Origin: Rhodococcus sp. HNM0563
GTDB lineage: Bacteria; Actinomycetota; Actinomycetes; Mycobacteriales; Mycobacteriaceae
NCBI RefSeq assembly: GCF_012726195.1
Contig: NZ_JAASAF010000008.1
Coordinates: 63,147 to 127,146, forward strand
Reading direction: 5' to 3'
DNA: 64,000 nucleotides
Position 1 is the first letter of the stretch, and the number at the start of each line of letters is the position of its first letter. A program made the translations under genes and the position numbers. Shown here piece after piece: positions 35,652-44,395 of this stretch. The notes under the pieces are model-generated. The model saw only the letters and a program-made list of their open reading frames with translations. It did no database searches and was not told where the DNA came from.

Positions 35652-36086
35652 ATGGGCGTCATCAACACGTACTTCACCGCACCGGACGACGAGACTGCGG
35701 CTGCCACAGTCGACGACGGGCCCGCGCTGTCGCACGCACCCGTACTCGATGCGGTCGAGGCGACTGTTCAGGCAGGCACGCTGATGGCTCTGCTCTCCGG
35801 TGAACCCTACGACCGGATCATTGGGGATCGGACCTGGGTCCCGCTGATCAGCGATCCGGATCACGAAGCGGCGTGGATTGTTTCGATGCCGGACGCTTTC
35901 ACCAATGCGCTGGCGGCGGCGACCGATGAGCGTCTCGCGGAGGTTGTCGGACCGTGGTCGGAGACCGAGGAGTTCTGGGGCGCGGGGGATCCCGCTCAGT
36001 TGCTGCCGATGCTCCGCGACTGGCGCGCGCTCGCACAGACTGCGCGCCAGCGGGGTGAGGGCATGTACTGCTGGATGGCCGTCTGA
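35652..36086 (+). CDS. Hypothetical protein, immunity-like
   Basis: This protein has 144 residues from the ATG at 35652, chosen because AGGA lies nine bases upstream; a start at 35643 is also possible. It starts MGVINTYFTAPDDETAAATVD, with a helical middle and an end containing LLPMLRDWRALAQTARQRGEGMYCWMAV. This pattern is common in small actinobacterial proteins encoded with polymorphic toxins. Unknown function. Confidence 0.65.
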   Translation: MGVINTYFTAPDDETAAATVDDGPALSHAPVLDAVEATVQAGTLMALLSGEPYDRIIGDRTWVPLISDPDHEAAWIVSMPDAFTNALAAATDERLAEVVGPWSETEEFWGAGDPAQLLPMLRDWRALAQTARQRGEGMYCWMAV

Positions 36087-36170
36087 ACACTACGCCGACT
36101 CGCGGTCTGCAACGGGGCATCGTGCGCATTGTCCGGACTTCCAGATGGAAGAGCCGTAGTCTCCGAACTC

Positions 36171-36527
36171 ATGGCGTGGTTGGTACTGTGCGTTCTCGGA
36201 GCTGTGGGTTTGACGGCGGGCATCGTCGTGCCGCGGCGGCCTCAGCTGGGACCCGCGTCAGGGTTTCCCTGGTTCTGGGTGGCATTCCCCGCGACGTGCA
36301 TTGTCGTCGCGGCCGCGATCGCCGTTTTCGCGTGGCCTCAGGCGCTGACCGGCTCGGGGAGCTACTGGTGGGAACCTCCCACTGTGAATCGGCCGGGCTT
36401 GCAGTTCTTGTCGAGTGAGCAGTACCAGCGATTCGTGATGCTGAGCCGGTGGAGATGGGTCCTACCGGTGGCGTCACTCGCAGGAATCGGTTGGTGCGTG
36501 TGGGCGTGGCGTCGGCGTCGAATCTGA
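36171..36527 (+). CDS. Small membrane protein with three hydrophobic segments
   Basis: This protein has 118 residues from the ATG at 36171 (MAWLVLCVLGAVGLTAGIVV); an in-frame ATG at 36129 would add 14 non-hydrophobic residues. Hydrophobic segments lie at the N-terminus, around residues 35-55 and at the C-terminus (WVLPVASLAGIGWCVWAW), followed by RRRRI. No family is recognised. It is convergent with the PucR gene, 29 bp apart. Confidence 0.6.
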   Translation: MAWLVLCVLGAVGLTAGIVVPRRPQLGPASGFPWFWVAFPATCIVVAAAIAVFAWPQALTGSGSYWWEPPTVNRPGLQFLSSEQYQRFVMLSRWRWVLPVASLAGIGWCVWAWRRRRI

Positions 36528-36556
36528 GTCTGCCGTCGTTGTCGGAGCTGGATCGC

Positions 36557-37702
36557 TCATGCGTCGATGCTGCCCTCGCTGCGGTGGGCAACAAGAACCC
36601 AGCTGAGTTCGACGACGGTTTCGGTCGAGTCGAGAGAACATGAGGTCAGCTCCTCGAATCGTGCGAGCCGGTGGCGCAGTGTGTTCTGGTGGATGACGAG
36701 CGCCTCGGCCGTTGCGCGCACGACACGGTCGTGTTCGAGGTGGGCCTGCACGGTGTTGAGCAGGATCGCGCCGAAATCACCCTCTCCTGCAAGAGGTTCG
36801 ACGTAGCGCTGTCGGAGCAACTGCGTGACCAGCGGAGCCCCTGGGATGCCCAGTCGCCACGACATCGTGCTGGGGTCGTGCAGGCCCGGTATTCCACTGG
36901 GTACGAGTGTGAGGATCTGTTCTGCCACGGCGGCGGATGCACCGACCGCATGCAGTGGGGCAGAGGGTCCCACGGCAAGCACCCCGCGGTCCGCGATCTC
37001 GCGTGGCACGCGGGTGACCAAGGCAGCGGTGCGTCCGGATACCTCCGCCACCAGGGCCGCGGCGCCGGGTGTCGATCCGTACCTGCTCAGGTCTGCGGTC
37101 CACCGCTCCCGGCTGCTCGATACCGGGTGCCCGAAGACGACGTAGTGCTCGCGGCTGGGATCCATGCCGAGGGCGCGTACCCGGGGGAGCAGAGCAGGGT
37201 CGAGGGTTGATCCGGACAAGAGGGACCGGAGCACGTCGGCTTCTTCCACAGATCGACGGACCGCTTCCGAGACGGCGTGCGCCCGGTATTCCTTGACGGC
37301 GTCGGCGACGAACCAGTCGCCGACGTCCCACAGGAGCGTCGAGCCACGCAGTGTCGACTCGGCCGACAACGAGAATTCCCGTGCGACTTCGATGAAGCGG
37401 TTGTGGATGGCGTTGAGGCTGAGTCGATATGCCCGGATGATGTCTTCGATGGTCATGCCCTGGCTGATCCGCCGCCGGGTCGTCTGCCGTGCCTCGCCAT
37501 CGGGGATATCGCGCGGTGCTCGCCCCTCTTCGAGAGTGAGCATGCCGCGCGCCACATTCAGCCGGGCCGAAGCGATGAGCTCGTTGCGGTCGATGCTCAG
37601 GTAGTCGGGGAGTTCCCGGTGGATGTCGTCGGCCGCTTTCTGCGCGATCTGTTCGGCTTCGGCGCGGAGCATCGCGGCGACCGACTCGAGCGTCACCGTC
37701 AT
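36557..37702 (-). CDS. PucR/CdaR-family transcriptional regulator
   Basis: This 381-residue regulator has an N-terminal domain of about 170 residues, a GGDEF-like CdaR middle region and the C-terminal PucR helix-turn-helix (LEHDRVVRATAEALVIHQNTLRHRLARFEELT) around 325-360. The ATG at 37702 has TAGGAGA upstream. It diverges from a ligase-transporter-thiolase operon with a 119-bp gap containing a perfect palindrome, so it most likely senses the pathway substrate or its CoA ester and controls that operon and itself. Confidence 0.85.
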   Translation of the reverse strand: MTVTLESVAAMLRAEAEQIAQKAADDIHRELPDYLSIDRNELIASARLNVARGMLTLEEGRAPRDIPDGEARQTTRRRISQGMTIEDIIRAYRLSLNAIHNRFIEVAREFSLSAESTLRGSTLLWDVGDWFVADAVKEYRAHAVSEAVRRSVEEADVLRSLLSGSTLDPALLPRVRALGMDPSREHYVVFGHPVSSSRERWTADLSRYGSTPGAAALVAEVSGRTAALVTRVPREIADRGVLAVGPSAPLHAVGASAAVAEQILTLVPSGIPGLHDPSTMSWRLGIPGAPLVTQLLRQRYVEPLAGEGDFGAILLNTVQAHLEHDRVVRATAEALVIHQNTLRHRLARFEELTSCSLDSTETVVELSWVLVAHRSEGSIDA

Positions 37703-37736
37703 TGTCGGGTCTCCTATCTATCCACCGAGGGGCCCG

Positions 37737-37756
37737 GATTGGAGTTTTCTCCAATC
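37737..37756. promoter_or_regulatory. Perfect palindrome between PucR gene and operon, likely operator
   Basis: GATTGGAGTTTTCTCCAATC has eight-base perfect arms around TTTT. It lies 35 bp upstream of the PucR gene start and 66 bp upstream of the ligase start, in position to control both divergent promoters. Confidence 0.65.
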
Positions 37757-37821
37757 ACCTTACAGCCGGGTTGGCCTGTGGGCCGTAGCAAAATGTCGGC
37801 TCACCACTGAATATGTAGAGC

Positions 37822-39456
37822 ATGACGTGGATCACAAGCGCTGGATCGGCAGCGGCGGTAGTAGCCCGGGATAACGATGCGGGCACACCACTCGGTGGAT
37901 TGCCGGGTACTTTCGATTCGTTGTGGGCGACTGCGGTTCGCGGGCACGGCGCCGGAACCTTCCTCGTGTTCCAGGACGAGGACGGCACCGTCACACGCTG
38001 GACGTATACCGAGTTCGACGACGTCGTCGCGCGCACTGCGGCTGGTCTGCGCCGTCGTGGCATCGTCGCCGGCGACGGCATTCACCTGTGCCTTCGTAAC
38101 TGCCCGGCTTTCGTGGCGCTGTGGCTTGCGGCCGCACGGGTAGGCGCATGGATCGTTCCGGCCGACCCGAGCGCCTCCGCTAGAGACCTGGACCAGCAGA
38201 TCGGCCGGACGTCGCCGAAGCTCGGACTCCACTCGTCGACACGCCGCGACGCCTACCTCGAAGGCGCCGCTGTTCACGGGCTGCCCACGGCGGAGTTGAC
38301 CGAGACGGCCCGCGACGTCCTGGACTCGGCCGTAGGACTCGTCGACGACGAGGTCGCCACGGGGGAGTGGACTGCACCCGGACCTGCCGACCGACTCGCC
38401 CTCATGTTCACCTCCGGCACGACATCCCAGCCCAAGGGCGTGGTGTTGACCCAGGCCAACTACTTCCGGGTGGCGACGGCAATGGCCGTCGCGGCCGACC
38501 TCCAGGCCGGCGACCGCTGGTTGGTGACGCTGCCGCTGTTCCACGGCAACGCCCAGTACTACTGCTTCGCGTCGGCGATCGCGGTGGGTGCTGGGGTCGG
38601 GTTGACTGCCACCTTCTCGGCGAGCGGATGGGTGCGCGACGCGATAGCGCTCGGCGCGACACACGCGAGCCTGTTCGCCGCTCCGATGCGCATGGTCCTG
38701 GCCCGTACCCCTGCCGACCAGCCGCCCGCCCAACTGCGGCATGTGTGGTTCGCCCAGAGCCTCGGCGCCGAACACCATGCGGAATTCGGCCGACTCGCCG
38801 GATGCCTGCCCCGTCAGCTCTACGGCATGACGGAGACGGTCCCGATCGTTACCTACGACCGAAGCACTCCGCCCGTGTCCGACCTGATCGGCACGCCGCT
38901 CGAGGGGCGGGTCGCGCGGCTGGTGACACCGGGCACCCTCGATCCGGTGGTCCCCGGAGAAACCGGGATGATTGCGGTCGCCGGTATCCGCGGCGATACG
39001 CTTTTCGAGGAATACCTCGACGACCCGGCGACGACGGAACGGACGTTCCGCACAGACGAGAACGGCACGGTCTGGATGCTCACCGGCGATCTCGCTGCCG
39101 AGACACCGCACGGCTGGCGATTTGTCGGACGAGCCGATGACGTCATCAAGGTCGCAGGCGAGAATGTCTCACTGACGGAGGTCGAGGCGACCGTCGCCCA
39201 GGCACCGGGTGTCCTCGAGGCCGCGGTGCTGGCTCGTCCGGACGAGATCCGGGACCAGGTGCCGGTGGCCTACGTGGTCGCTCGCGACCCGCAGGATCCT
39301 CCGAGCGCCGATGAGCTTTCAGCGTGGGCTGCACTCAATCTCACCAAAGCTGCCCGTCCACACGAGTGGACCGTTGTACCCGAACTGCCGCGCACCAGCG
39401 TGGGCAAGATCCGCCGCTTCAAGCTGGCCGACACCGAAGGAGCTGTCACACGATGA
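37822..39456 (+). CDS. AMP-dependent acyl-CoA ligase (CaiC-like)
   Basis: This 544-residue ANL-superfamily ligase activates a carboxylic acid to its CoA thioester via an acyl-AMP. Motifs visible are the P-loop LMFTSGTTSQPKGVV near residue 196, the A5 motif YGMTETVP near 334, TGDLAAETPHGWRFVGRADD near 425 and the C-terminal catalytic lysine region TSVGKIRRFKL. It is similar in style to crotonobetaine/carnitine-CoA ligase. It is first in an operon with an MHS transporter and a thiolase (each joined by ATGA overlaps) and diverges from PucR. The acid imported by the transporter is presumably its substrate, then cleaved by the thiolase. Confidence 0.85.
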   Translation: MTWITSAGSAAAVVARDNDAGTPLGGLPGTFDSLWATAVRGHGAGTFLVFQDEDGTVTRWTYTEFDDVVARTAAGLRRRGIVAGDGIHLCLRNCPAFVALWLAAARVGAWIVPADPSASARDLDQQIGRTSPKLGLHSSTRRDAYLEGAAVHGLPTAELTETARDVLDSAVGLVDDEVATGEWTAPGPADRLALMFTSGTTSQPKGVVLTQANYFRVATAMAVAADLQAGDRWLVTLPLFHGNAQYYCFASAIAVGAGVGLTATFSASGWVRDAIALGATHASLFAAPMRMVLARTPADQPPAQLRHVWFAQSLGAEHHAEFGRLAGCLPRQLYGMTETVPIVTYDRSTPPVSDLIGTPLEGRVARLVTPGTLDPVVPGETGMIAVAGIRGDTLFEEYLDDPATTERTFRTDENGTVWMLTGDLAAETPHGWRFVGRADDVIKVAGENVSLTEVEATVAQAPGVLEAAVLARPDEIRDQVPVAYVVARDPQDPPSADELSAWAALNLTKAARPHEWTVVPELPRTSVGKIRRFKLADTEGAVTR

Positions 39457-40811
39457 CAACCGCGACTCCCGTCTCAGCGACTCGACGGCGACGTGCCTTC
39501 GTCGGCGCCGTTTCCGGCCACCTCATCGAATGGTTCGACTACGGCGTCTACGGCTTCCTCGCCGTGACCATGGGGCAACTGTTCTTCGCGTCGCAATCCC
39601 CCGCCGTCGCGCTGCTCAGCAGCTTCGCGGTGTTTGCCCTGAGCTTCTTCATCCGTCCGCTGGGCGGGATCTTCTTCGGCCCGATGGCCGACCGGATCGG
39701 GCGCAAGCAGACACTCATGATCGTGATGGTCCTGATGTCGGGATCGACGTGCCTGATCGGTGTGCTGCCCACGTATGCATCGATCGGTATCGCCGCACCG
39801 ATCCTGTTGATCCTGCTGCGCTGCGTCCAGGGCTTCTCGGCAGGTGGTGAGATCGGCACCGTGACCAGCTTCGTCGCGGAGTATGCCGGCCCGCGTCGTC
39901 GCGGCTTCTCGACGAGCTGGCTGATGGTCACCGCTGTGCTCGGCCTGATGCTGGGCAGCCTCGTGGCGAACGGCCTGACGGCGCTGCTCGGCGAGGACGG
40001 CATGGCGGCGTGGGGGTGGCGCATCCCGTTCCTCATCGCTGGTCCGCTGGGTCTGATCGCCGCGTACATCCGGCTCAAGCTCGAGGACAGCCCCGAGTTC
40101 ATGGCACTGCAGGCAGCGGGGGAGCACGAGAAGGCTCCGCTGCGTGAATCGATGCGGTGGAAGCGTGCTCTCGCACTTGTGTTCTGCATCATCGTGCTGC
40201 ACTCGTCGATCTTCTACCTGGTGCTCACGTTCGCCTCGACCTTCATGACCAACACCCTCGGCTTCAGCAACTCGACCCGATTCTGGTACGTCCTGCTGGC
40301 CTGTGCGCTGGCCGCTGCGGTCATGCCGATCGGTGGTGCGTTCACGGATCGCTACGGCCGCAAGCCGTTCCTGCTTGTGGTCGGTGTGCTCGGTACTGCG
40401 TCGATGTTCTGGTTCTTCCAGGCTGGACCCGGAGCGACACCCGAATCGTTCCTGCTTCCACTGCTCGCCACCGCCGTGACGTTCGGTCTGTACGTGTCGT
40501 CGACCTACGCGACTATGACTGAGCTGATCCCCACGCGGATCCGGTCGACCGGCATCTCGATCGCCTACAACGTTCCTGTTGCGGTCTTCGGTGGGTGCGC
40601 CCCCTTCGTGGCAGCGTGGCTCATCACGAAGACTGGCGACATCACCGCACCGTGGTATTTCTTCGTCGCAACCGGACTGGTATCGATCGTGGCGCTCTTC
40701 GTGCTGCAGCCCAACGATTTTCGACGCGCAGAAGCCGCCTCGGTTCCCGCCGGGTCGGGCCATGCGGCGAGCGAATCGCCGTCGGGCTCCGCAGTGGAGG
40801 TGGCGTCATGA
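39453..40811 (+). CDS. MFS transporter, metabolite:H+ symporter (MHS) family
   Basis: This 452-residue protein starts at the ATG at 39453, overlapping the ligase stop. It has twelve membrane helices and MHS hallmarks: GHLIEWFDYGVYGFLA at the start, RPLGGIFFGPMADRIGRK between helices 2 and 3, and RCVQGFSAGGEIGTVTSFVAEYA in helix 4. Family members import carboxylates (shikimate, ketoglutarate, dicarboxylates or betaines) with protons. Its operon partners suggest uptake of the acid activated by the ligase. The stop overlaps the thiolase start. Confidence 0.9.
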   Translation: MTTATPVSATRRRRAFVGAVSGHLIEWFDYGVYGFLAVTMGQLFFASQSPAVALLSSFAVFALSFFIRPLGGIFFGPMADRIGRKQTLMIVMVLMSGSTCLIGVLPTYASIGIAAPILLILLRCVQGFSAGGEIGTVTSFVAEYAGPRRRGFSTSWLMVTAVLGLMLGSLVANGLTALLGEDGMAAWGWRIPFLIAGPLGLIAAYIRLKLEDSPEFMALQAAGEHEKAPLRESMRWKRALALVFCIIVLHSSIFYLVLTFASTFMTNTLGFSNSTRFWYVLLACALAAAVMPIGGAFTDRYGRKPFLLVVGVLGTASMFWFFQAGPGATPESFLLPLLATAVTFGLYVSSTYATMTELIPTRIRSTGISIAYNVPVAVFGGCAPFVAAWLITKTGDITAPWYFFVATGLVSIVALFVLQPNDFRRAEAASVPAGSGHAASESPSGSAVEVAS

Positions 40812-42007
40812 TGTCGAGTCCGCTCGGAGCTCGTGAGCAGGAGATCGTGCTGGCCGGATGGGCACACACGCCGTTCGGTAAACAGGACGCCACGCTCGAA
40901 CAACTCATCACCACCGTGGCGAACGATGCGATCGCGAGCGCCGGGATCACCGCAGCAGACGTCGACGAGATCGTGCTGGGCACCTTCAACGCGGGCATGC
41001 AGCCCTTGGCCTTCGCCTCGTCGCTGGCGCTACAAGCCGACGACGGACTGTGGGGAAAACCCGCGACGCGCGTCGAGAATGCGTGTGCGTCGGGTGCTGC
41101 GGCCTTCCGGACCGGAGTTCACTCGATCCTCGCCGGCGAGGCACGCACAGTCCTGGTCATCGGCGCGGAGAAGATGACCGACGCCGGCGCCGAGGTGGTC
41201 GGACGCGCTCTCGTGGGCGCCGACTACGACAGCGCCGGCCAGCCGTCCAGCGTCGGCTTCGCGGGATTGTTCGCCGAAGTGGCGCGGGCATACGACACGC
41301 GGTACGGAGATCCCAGTGATGCGATGGCGCGCATCGCGGCGAAGAACCACGCAAACGGGCTCGCGAACCCGTGGGCGCATCTGCACCGCGACTTCTCGTA
41401 CGATTTCTGCCGGACCGTGGGGCCCGACAACCCGATGGTGGCGGACCTGCTGCGTCGCACGGACTGTTCACCGGTGTCCGACGGGGCGGCTGCCGTGGTC
41501 GTCACCACCGCGGATCGAACGTCGTCGTCAGCCGGCACCGCTGGGGTGCGGCTCGCGGGGATGGGGCAGGCCAACGACTTTCATCCCGCGAGTCGACGCG
41601 ACCCCTTGGCGATGCGCGGCTCACACGTCGCATGGCGGACCGCGTTGGAGAGAGCCGGTGTAGCTGCGTCGGACTTGTCCTTCGTCGAACTGCACGACTG
41701 CTTCACCATCGCCGAACTCGTCCTCTACGAGGTGCTCGGATTGTCCGAGCCCGGTAAGGGCGGGTCGCAACTGGCGGAGGGCATATTCGACCGTGACGGG
41801 GCTCTGCCCGTCAACGTGTCGGGTGGCCTGAAGTCCAAGGGTCACCCGGTGGGTGCGACGGGTGTGTCCCAGTTGGTCCTCAGTGCGATGCAACTGACCG
41901 GCACGGCAGGCGACATGCAGCTACCGGTGGCAGATGTTGCCGCAGTGCACAACATGGGTGGGCTTGCCGTCGCCAACTACGTCCACGTTCTCCGAGCGCG
42001 TGACTGA
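40808..42007 (+). CDS. Thiolase-family acetyl-CoA acyltransferase
   Basis: This 399-residue protein starts at the ATG at 40808, coupled to the transporter gene; the next ATG (40811) is in frame. The nucleophilic cysteine lies in ENACASGAAA near residue 91, the histidine motif in LHDCFTIAE and the second catalytic stretch in GGLKSKGHPVGATG. The shortened spacing (no biosynthetic-type C-terminal CxG cysteine: the end reads NMGGLAVANY) puts it in the SCP-x/nonspecific thiolase-like subgroup. It probably performs the last, CoA-dependent cleavage of the pathway. Confidence 0.85.
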   Translation: MMSSPLGAREQEIVLAGWAHTPFGKQDATLEQLITTVANDAIASAGITAADVDEIVLGTFNAGMQPLAFASSLALQADDGLWGKPATRVENACASGAAAFRTGVHSILAGEARTVLVIGAEKMTDAGAEVVGRALVGADYDSAGQPSSVGFAGLFAEVARAYDTRYGDPSDAMARIAAKNHANGLANPWAHLHRDFSYDFCRTVGPDNPMVADLLRRTDCSPVSDGAAAVVVTTADRTSSSAGTAGVRLAGMGQANDFHPASRRDPLAMRGSHVAWRTALERAGVAASDLSFVELHDCFTIAELVLYEVLGLSEPGKGGSQLAEGIFDRDGALPVNVSGGLKSKGHPVGATGVSQLVLSAMQLTGTAGDMQLPVADVAAVHNMGGLAVANYVHVLRARD

Positions 42008-42026
42008 AAGCGATCTCCTGCTCACT

Positions 42027-42067
42027 CGAGCTACGCGGCGGGAGAGCGACGAGTGCGGCAATGACGG
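42027..42067 (-). pseudogene. Remnant of a TetR gene 3' end
   Basis: The minus strand reads VIAALVALPPRSS, nearly the last residues of the TetR regulator at 44608-45222 (VIAALVAHPPRRSK). At the DNA level 42044-42067 is identical over 24 bp to 44631-44654. The rest of the gene is absent. It marks an old duplication or deletion next to the palindromic repeat. Confidence 0.45.
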
Positions 42068-42133
42068 TTGGCCGGAGGTCGTGCGGTGTATGCGTGACAT
42101 AAGCGTCGACCTGCATGTGTTCCCGCGCTCCGC

Positions 42134-42200
42134 TCCCGCTACGTTTCCATTCATCCGCGCGCGTCACAGTCGGTGTGTATGGCTGGAAGTTCAGCGGGAA
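42134..42200. repeat. Palindromic intergenic repeat element, second copy
   Basis: This is a diverged copy of the 28697-28764 element, with the left arm starting TCCCGCTACGTTTCCATTC and the right arm GTATGGCTGGAAGTTCAGCG and the same 20-base loop length. It lies 127 bp after the thiolase gene. The remaining DNA up to 42481 holds no supportable gene. Confidence 0.55.
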
Positions 42201-42481
42201 CAGCCGGGCAGCGACGTACTCGTCAAATGACGGTACCTGATCGCTGCCCGGCAGAATCGAGAACAGTTCCGACGCGGCTGAGACTCTTTTCGTACCCCCG
42301 ATCCGAGCGTGATCTTCTTGCCGGAAGGGGTGTCGAGTTCGACGCCGGAGACATAGCCGAATGTCTTCCACGCCGGCTACGAGACGCACGCGTTGCACGA
42401 TAATCCGGTGCCACAGTCACAGCGCAACTTGACATCCCTTGGTGCGCAGACCGCGTGTCGTGGTGGGCAGCTGCCATGTCC

Positions 42482-43471
42482 TCACGCCTCGGTCTGGCCG
42501 ATGTCGCGTGGGCGACCACCGGCCGTCCCAGCAAAGCTGTTGATCCCTTCGATTAGCTCGCTGGTGAAACTGCCGCCGCCATGACCGGCATCGTCGACGA
42601 CTACGAGACGGCTGCCTTTCCACTGTCGGGAGAATTCCCACGCGGTGTCGAGGGGACCGGAGACGTCATATCGACCGTGGACGAGAATCGCCGGTATCCC
42701 CGCGAGCCGGCCCATGCCGTCCAGGAGTTGATTCTCGGCGAGGAAGTGGTCATTGCCCCAATAGTGAGTAACCAGGCGCGCAAACATCATTCGGAAGGTG
42801 GGGTCCTGGTAGCGAGGGGAGGGCGTCCACCCGGGAACGAGTGAAAGATGGGTGTCCTCCCACTGGCACCAGCGCAACGCGGCATTCTCACGAACATCGG
42901 CGTCTGGGTGGGCGAGTAGTTGTGCGTAGGCAGCCGCGAGATTGCCGTCGCGATCGGCCTCCGGAACCGGCTCGACGAACCGTTCCCACTCACGAGGGAA
43001 AATGCGCCGCATGTCGCGGGTGATCCACTCGACTTCCTTGTGGCTACCGGAGGTGATCGCGCCCAATGCCATCCCTATCACTCGTGTGGGGTGTGTCTGC
43101 GCGTAGGCCAGTCCGAGGCAGACGCCCCACGATGCCCCGGCCACGACCCATCTCTCGATTCCGAGGTGTTCACGGAGTCTCTCGAGGTCGGCGACGAGGT
43201 GGGCGGTGGTGTTCGTGGAGAGATCCGTGTCGGGATCGTCAGCACGGGGTGTGCTGCGCCCGCAGCCACGTTGATCGAACAGCACCGCGCGGAACACGTC
43301 TGGGTCGAAAAATCTACGCATACCCAGAGTGCAGCCGGATCCGGGGCCTCCGTGAAGATAGACGACGGGAACGCCCGACGGAACGCCGATGGTCTCCCAG
43401 TACAACGAGTTGCCATCAGAGACAACTAGGTATCCCGAGTCGTACGGTTCGATCATTGGGAACAGTTCCAC
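42482..43471 (-). CDS. pip: Proline iminopeptidase (alpha/beta hydrolase)
   Basis: This 329-residue enzyme of the S33 family removes N-terminal proline from peptides in the cytoplasm. Visible motifs are the oxyanion HGGPGSG, DQRGCGRS, the nucleophile elbow GASWG (usually GGSWG), an aspartate in HGRYD and the histidine in DDAGHGG. The start is given at the GTG at 43471; an ATG at 43456 (MIEPYDSGYL) fits the family N-terminus better. It lies 50 bp downstream of folD on the same strand and may be cotranscribed from the riboswitch-controlled promoter. Confidence 0.85.
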   Translation of the reverse strand: MELFPMIEPYDSGYLVVSDGNSLYWETIGVPSGVPVVYLHGGPGSGCTLGMRRFFDPDVFRAVLFDQRGCGRSTPRADDPDTDLSTNTTAHLVADLERLREHLGIERWVVAGASWGVCLGLAYAQTHPTRVIGMALGAITSGSHKEVEWITRDMRRIFPREWERFVEPVPEADRDGNLAAAYAQLLAHPDADVRENAALRWCQWEDTHLSLVPGWTPSPRYQDPTFRMMFARLVTHYWGNDHFLAENQLLDGMGRLAGIPAILVHGRYDVSGPLDTAWEFSRQWKGSRLVVVDDAGHGGGSFTSELIEGINSFAGTAGGRPRDIGQTEA

Positions 43472-43521
43472 ATCGGCGAGTCTGTCACGGTCCGGTGTAT
43501 CCCGAGAACCGGATAGCGCAG

Positions 43522-44367
43522 CTACCTCTGTTCTGCAGCTTTTGCGGCGGCGAGGGTCTGCTCGAGGAGAACCGCGATCGTCATCGGACCCACCCCGCCG
43601 GGTACAGGCGTGATGAGCCGTGCCCGCTCGGCTGCGCCGGCGTAGTCGACGTCGCCGATGTTGCCCGGGTTGTAGCCCGCGTCGATGACCACGGCGCCAT
43701 CCTTGATCCAGCCGCCCCGGATCAGTGCAGGGTGGCCTACTGCGGCGACGACGATATCGGCACGCCGTACCTGATCAGCCAGGTCCCGGGTTCGGGAATG
43801 GCAGTACGTGACCGTCGCATCGCGCGCGAGGAGCAGCATCCCGACGGGCTTTCCGAGGATCGGACTGCGGCCGATCACCACTGCGTGCATGCCGGCCAGC
43901 GGGACGTCGTAGGCGTCAAGTAGCCGAAGGATCCCGCCCGGGGTGCAGGAGTGGAAGCCATTCTCGTTGAGGGCCATTGCAGCGAAGCTGTGCATGGTGA
44001 CGCCGTCGACGTCCTTGTCAGGGGCGATCGCTTCGAACGCCGCGCGTTCGTCGATGTGGTCGGGAACTGGGTGCTGTAGCAGGATTCCGTCGACGGTCGG
44101 ATCCGCGGACAGGGCAGTGATCTCTGCGATGAGGGCGGTTGTGGTGGTGTCGATCGGGAGTTCCACGTAGCGCGACTCGATGCCGACGGAGGTGCACCGG
44201 TTGCGCTTCATACGTACATAGGTGTGGGAGGCAGGATCGTCGCCGACGAGCACGGTCGCCAGGCATGGGCGGCGGCTGTGCTGGTGGACGAATTGAGCCG
44301 TCTCGTTGGTGACGGTGTCGAGGAGTTGTGCCGCTACGGTACGGCCATCGACGATCTGGGCTGTCAC
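43522..44367 (-). CDS. folD: Bifunctional methylene-THF dehydrogenase/methenyl-THF cyclohydrolase
   Basis: This 281-residue protein, normal for FolD, interconverts methylene-, methenyl- and 10-formyl-tetrahydrofolate with NADP. The catalytic YVRMK lysine is near residue 53 and the substrate glutamine motif is QHPVP near 98, where most FolDs have QLPLP. DKDVDG follows, then the NADP loop VIGRSPILGKPVG near 160, and PVPGGVGPMT near the end. It starts at the GTG at 44367. The Shine-Dalgarno AGAGGA lies in the 3' arm of a hairpin that ends the ZTP riboswitch, so translation should rise when ZTP signals 10-formyl-THF shortage. Confidence 0.95.
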   Translation of the reverse strand: MTAQIVDGRTVAAQLLDTVTNETAQFVHQHSRRPCLATVLVGDDPASHTYVRMKRNRCTSVGIESRYVELPIDTTTTALIAEITALSADPTVDGILLQHPVPDHIDERAAFEAIAPDKDVDGVTMHSFAAMALNENGFHSCTPGGILRLLDAYDVPLAGMHAVVIGRSPILGKPVGMLLLARDATVTYCHSRTRDLADQVRRADIVVAAVGHPALIRGGWIKDGAVVIDAGYNPGNIGDVDYAGAAERARLITPVPGGVGPMTIAVLLEQTLAAAKAAEQR

Positions 44368-44375
44368 AGTTGGTC

Positions 44376-44395
44376 CTCTCGATCGAAATCGAGAG
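44376..44395 (-). promoter_or_regulatory. Expression-platform hairpin masking the folD Shine-Dalgarno
   Basis: CUCUCGAU and AUCGAGAG form a perfect eight-base stem capped by UUCG, a stable tetraloop. The 3' arm contributes GAGAG to the Shine-Dalgarno GAGAGGA that precedes the GTG start by seven bases. There is no U-tract, so control is probably at translation initiation rather than termination. Confidence 0.8.
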
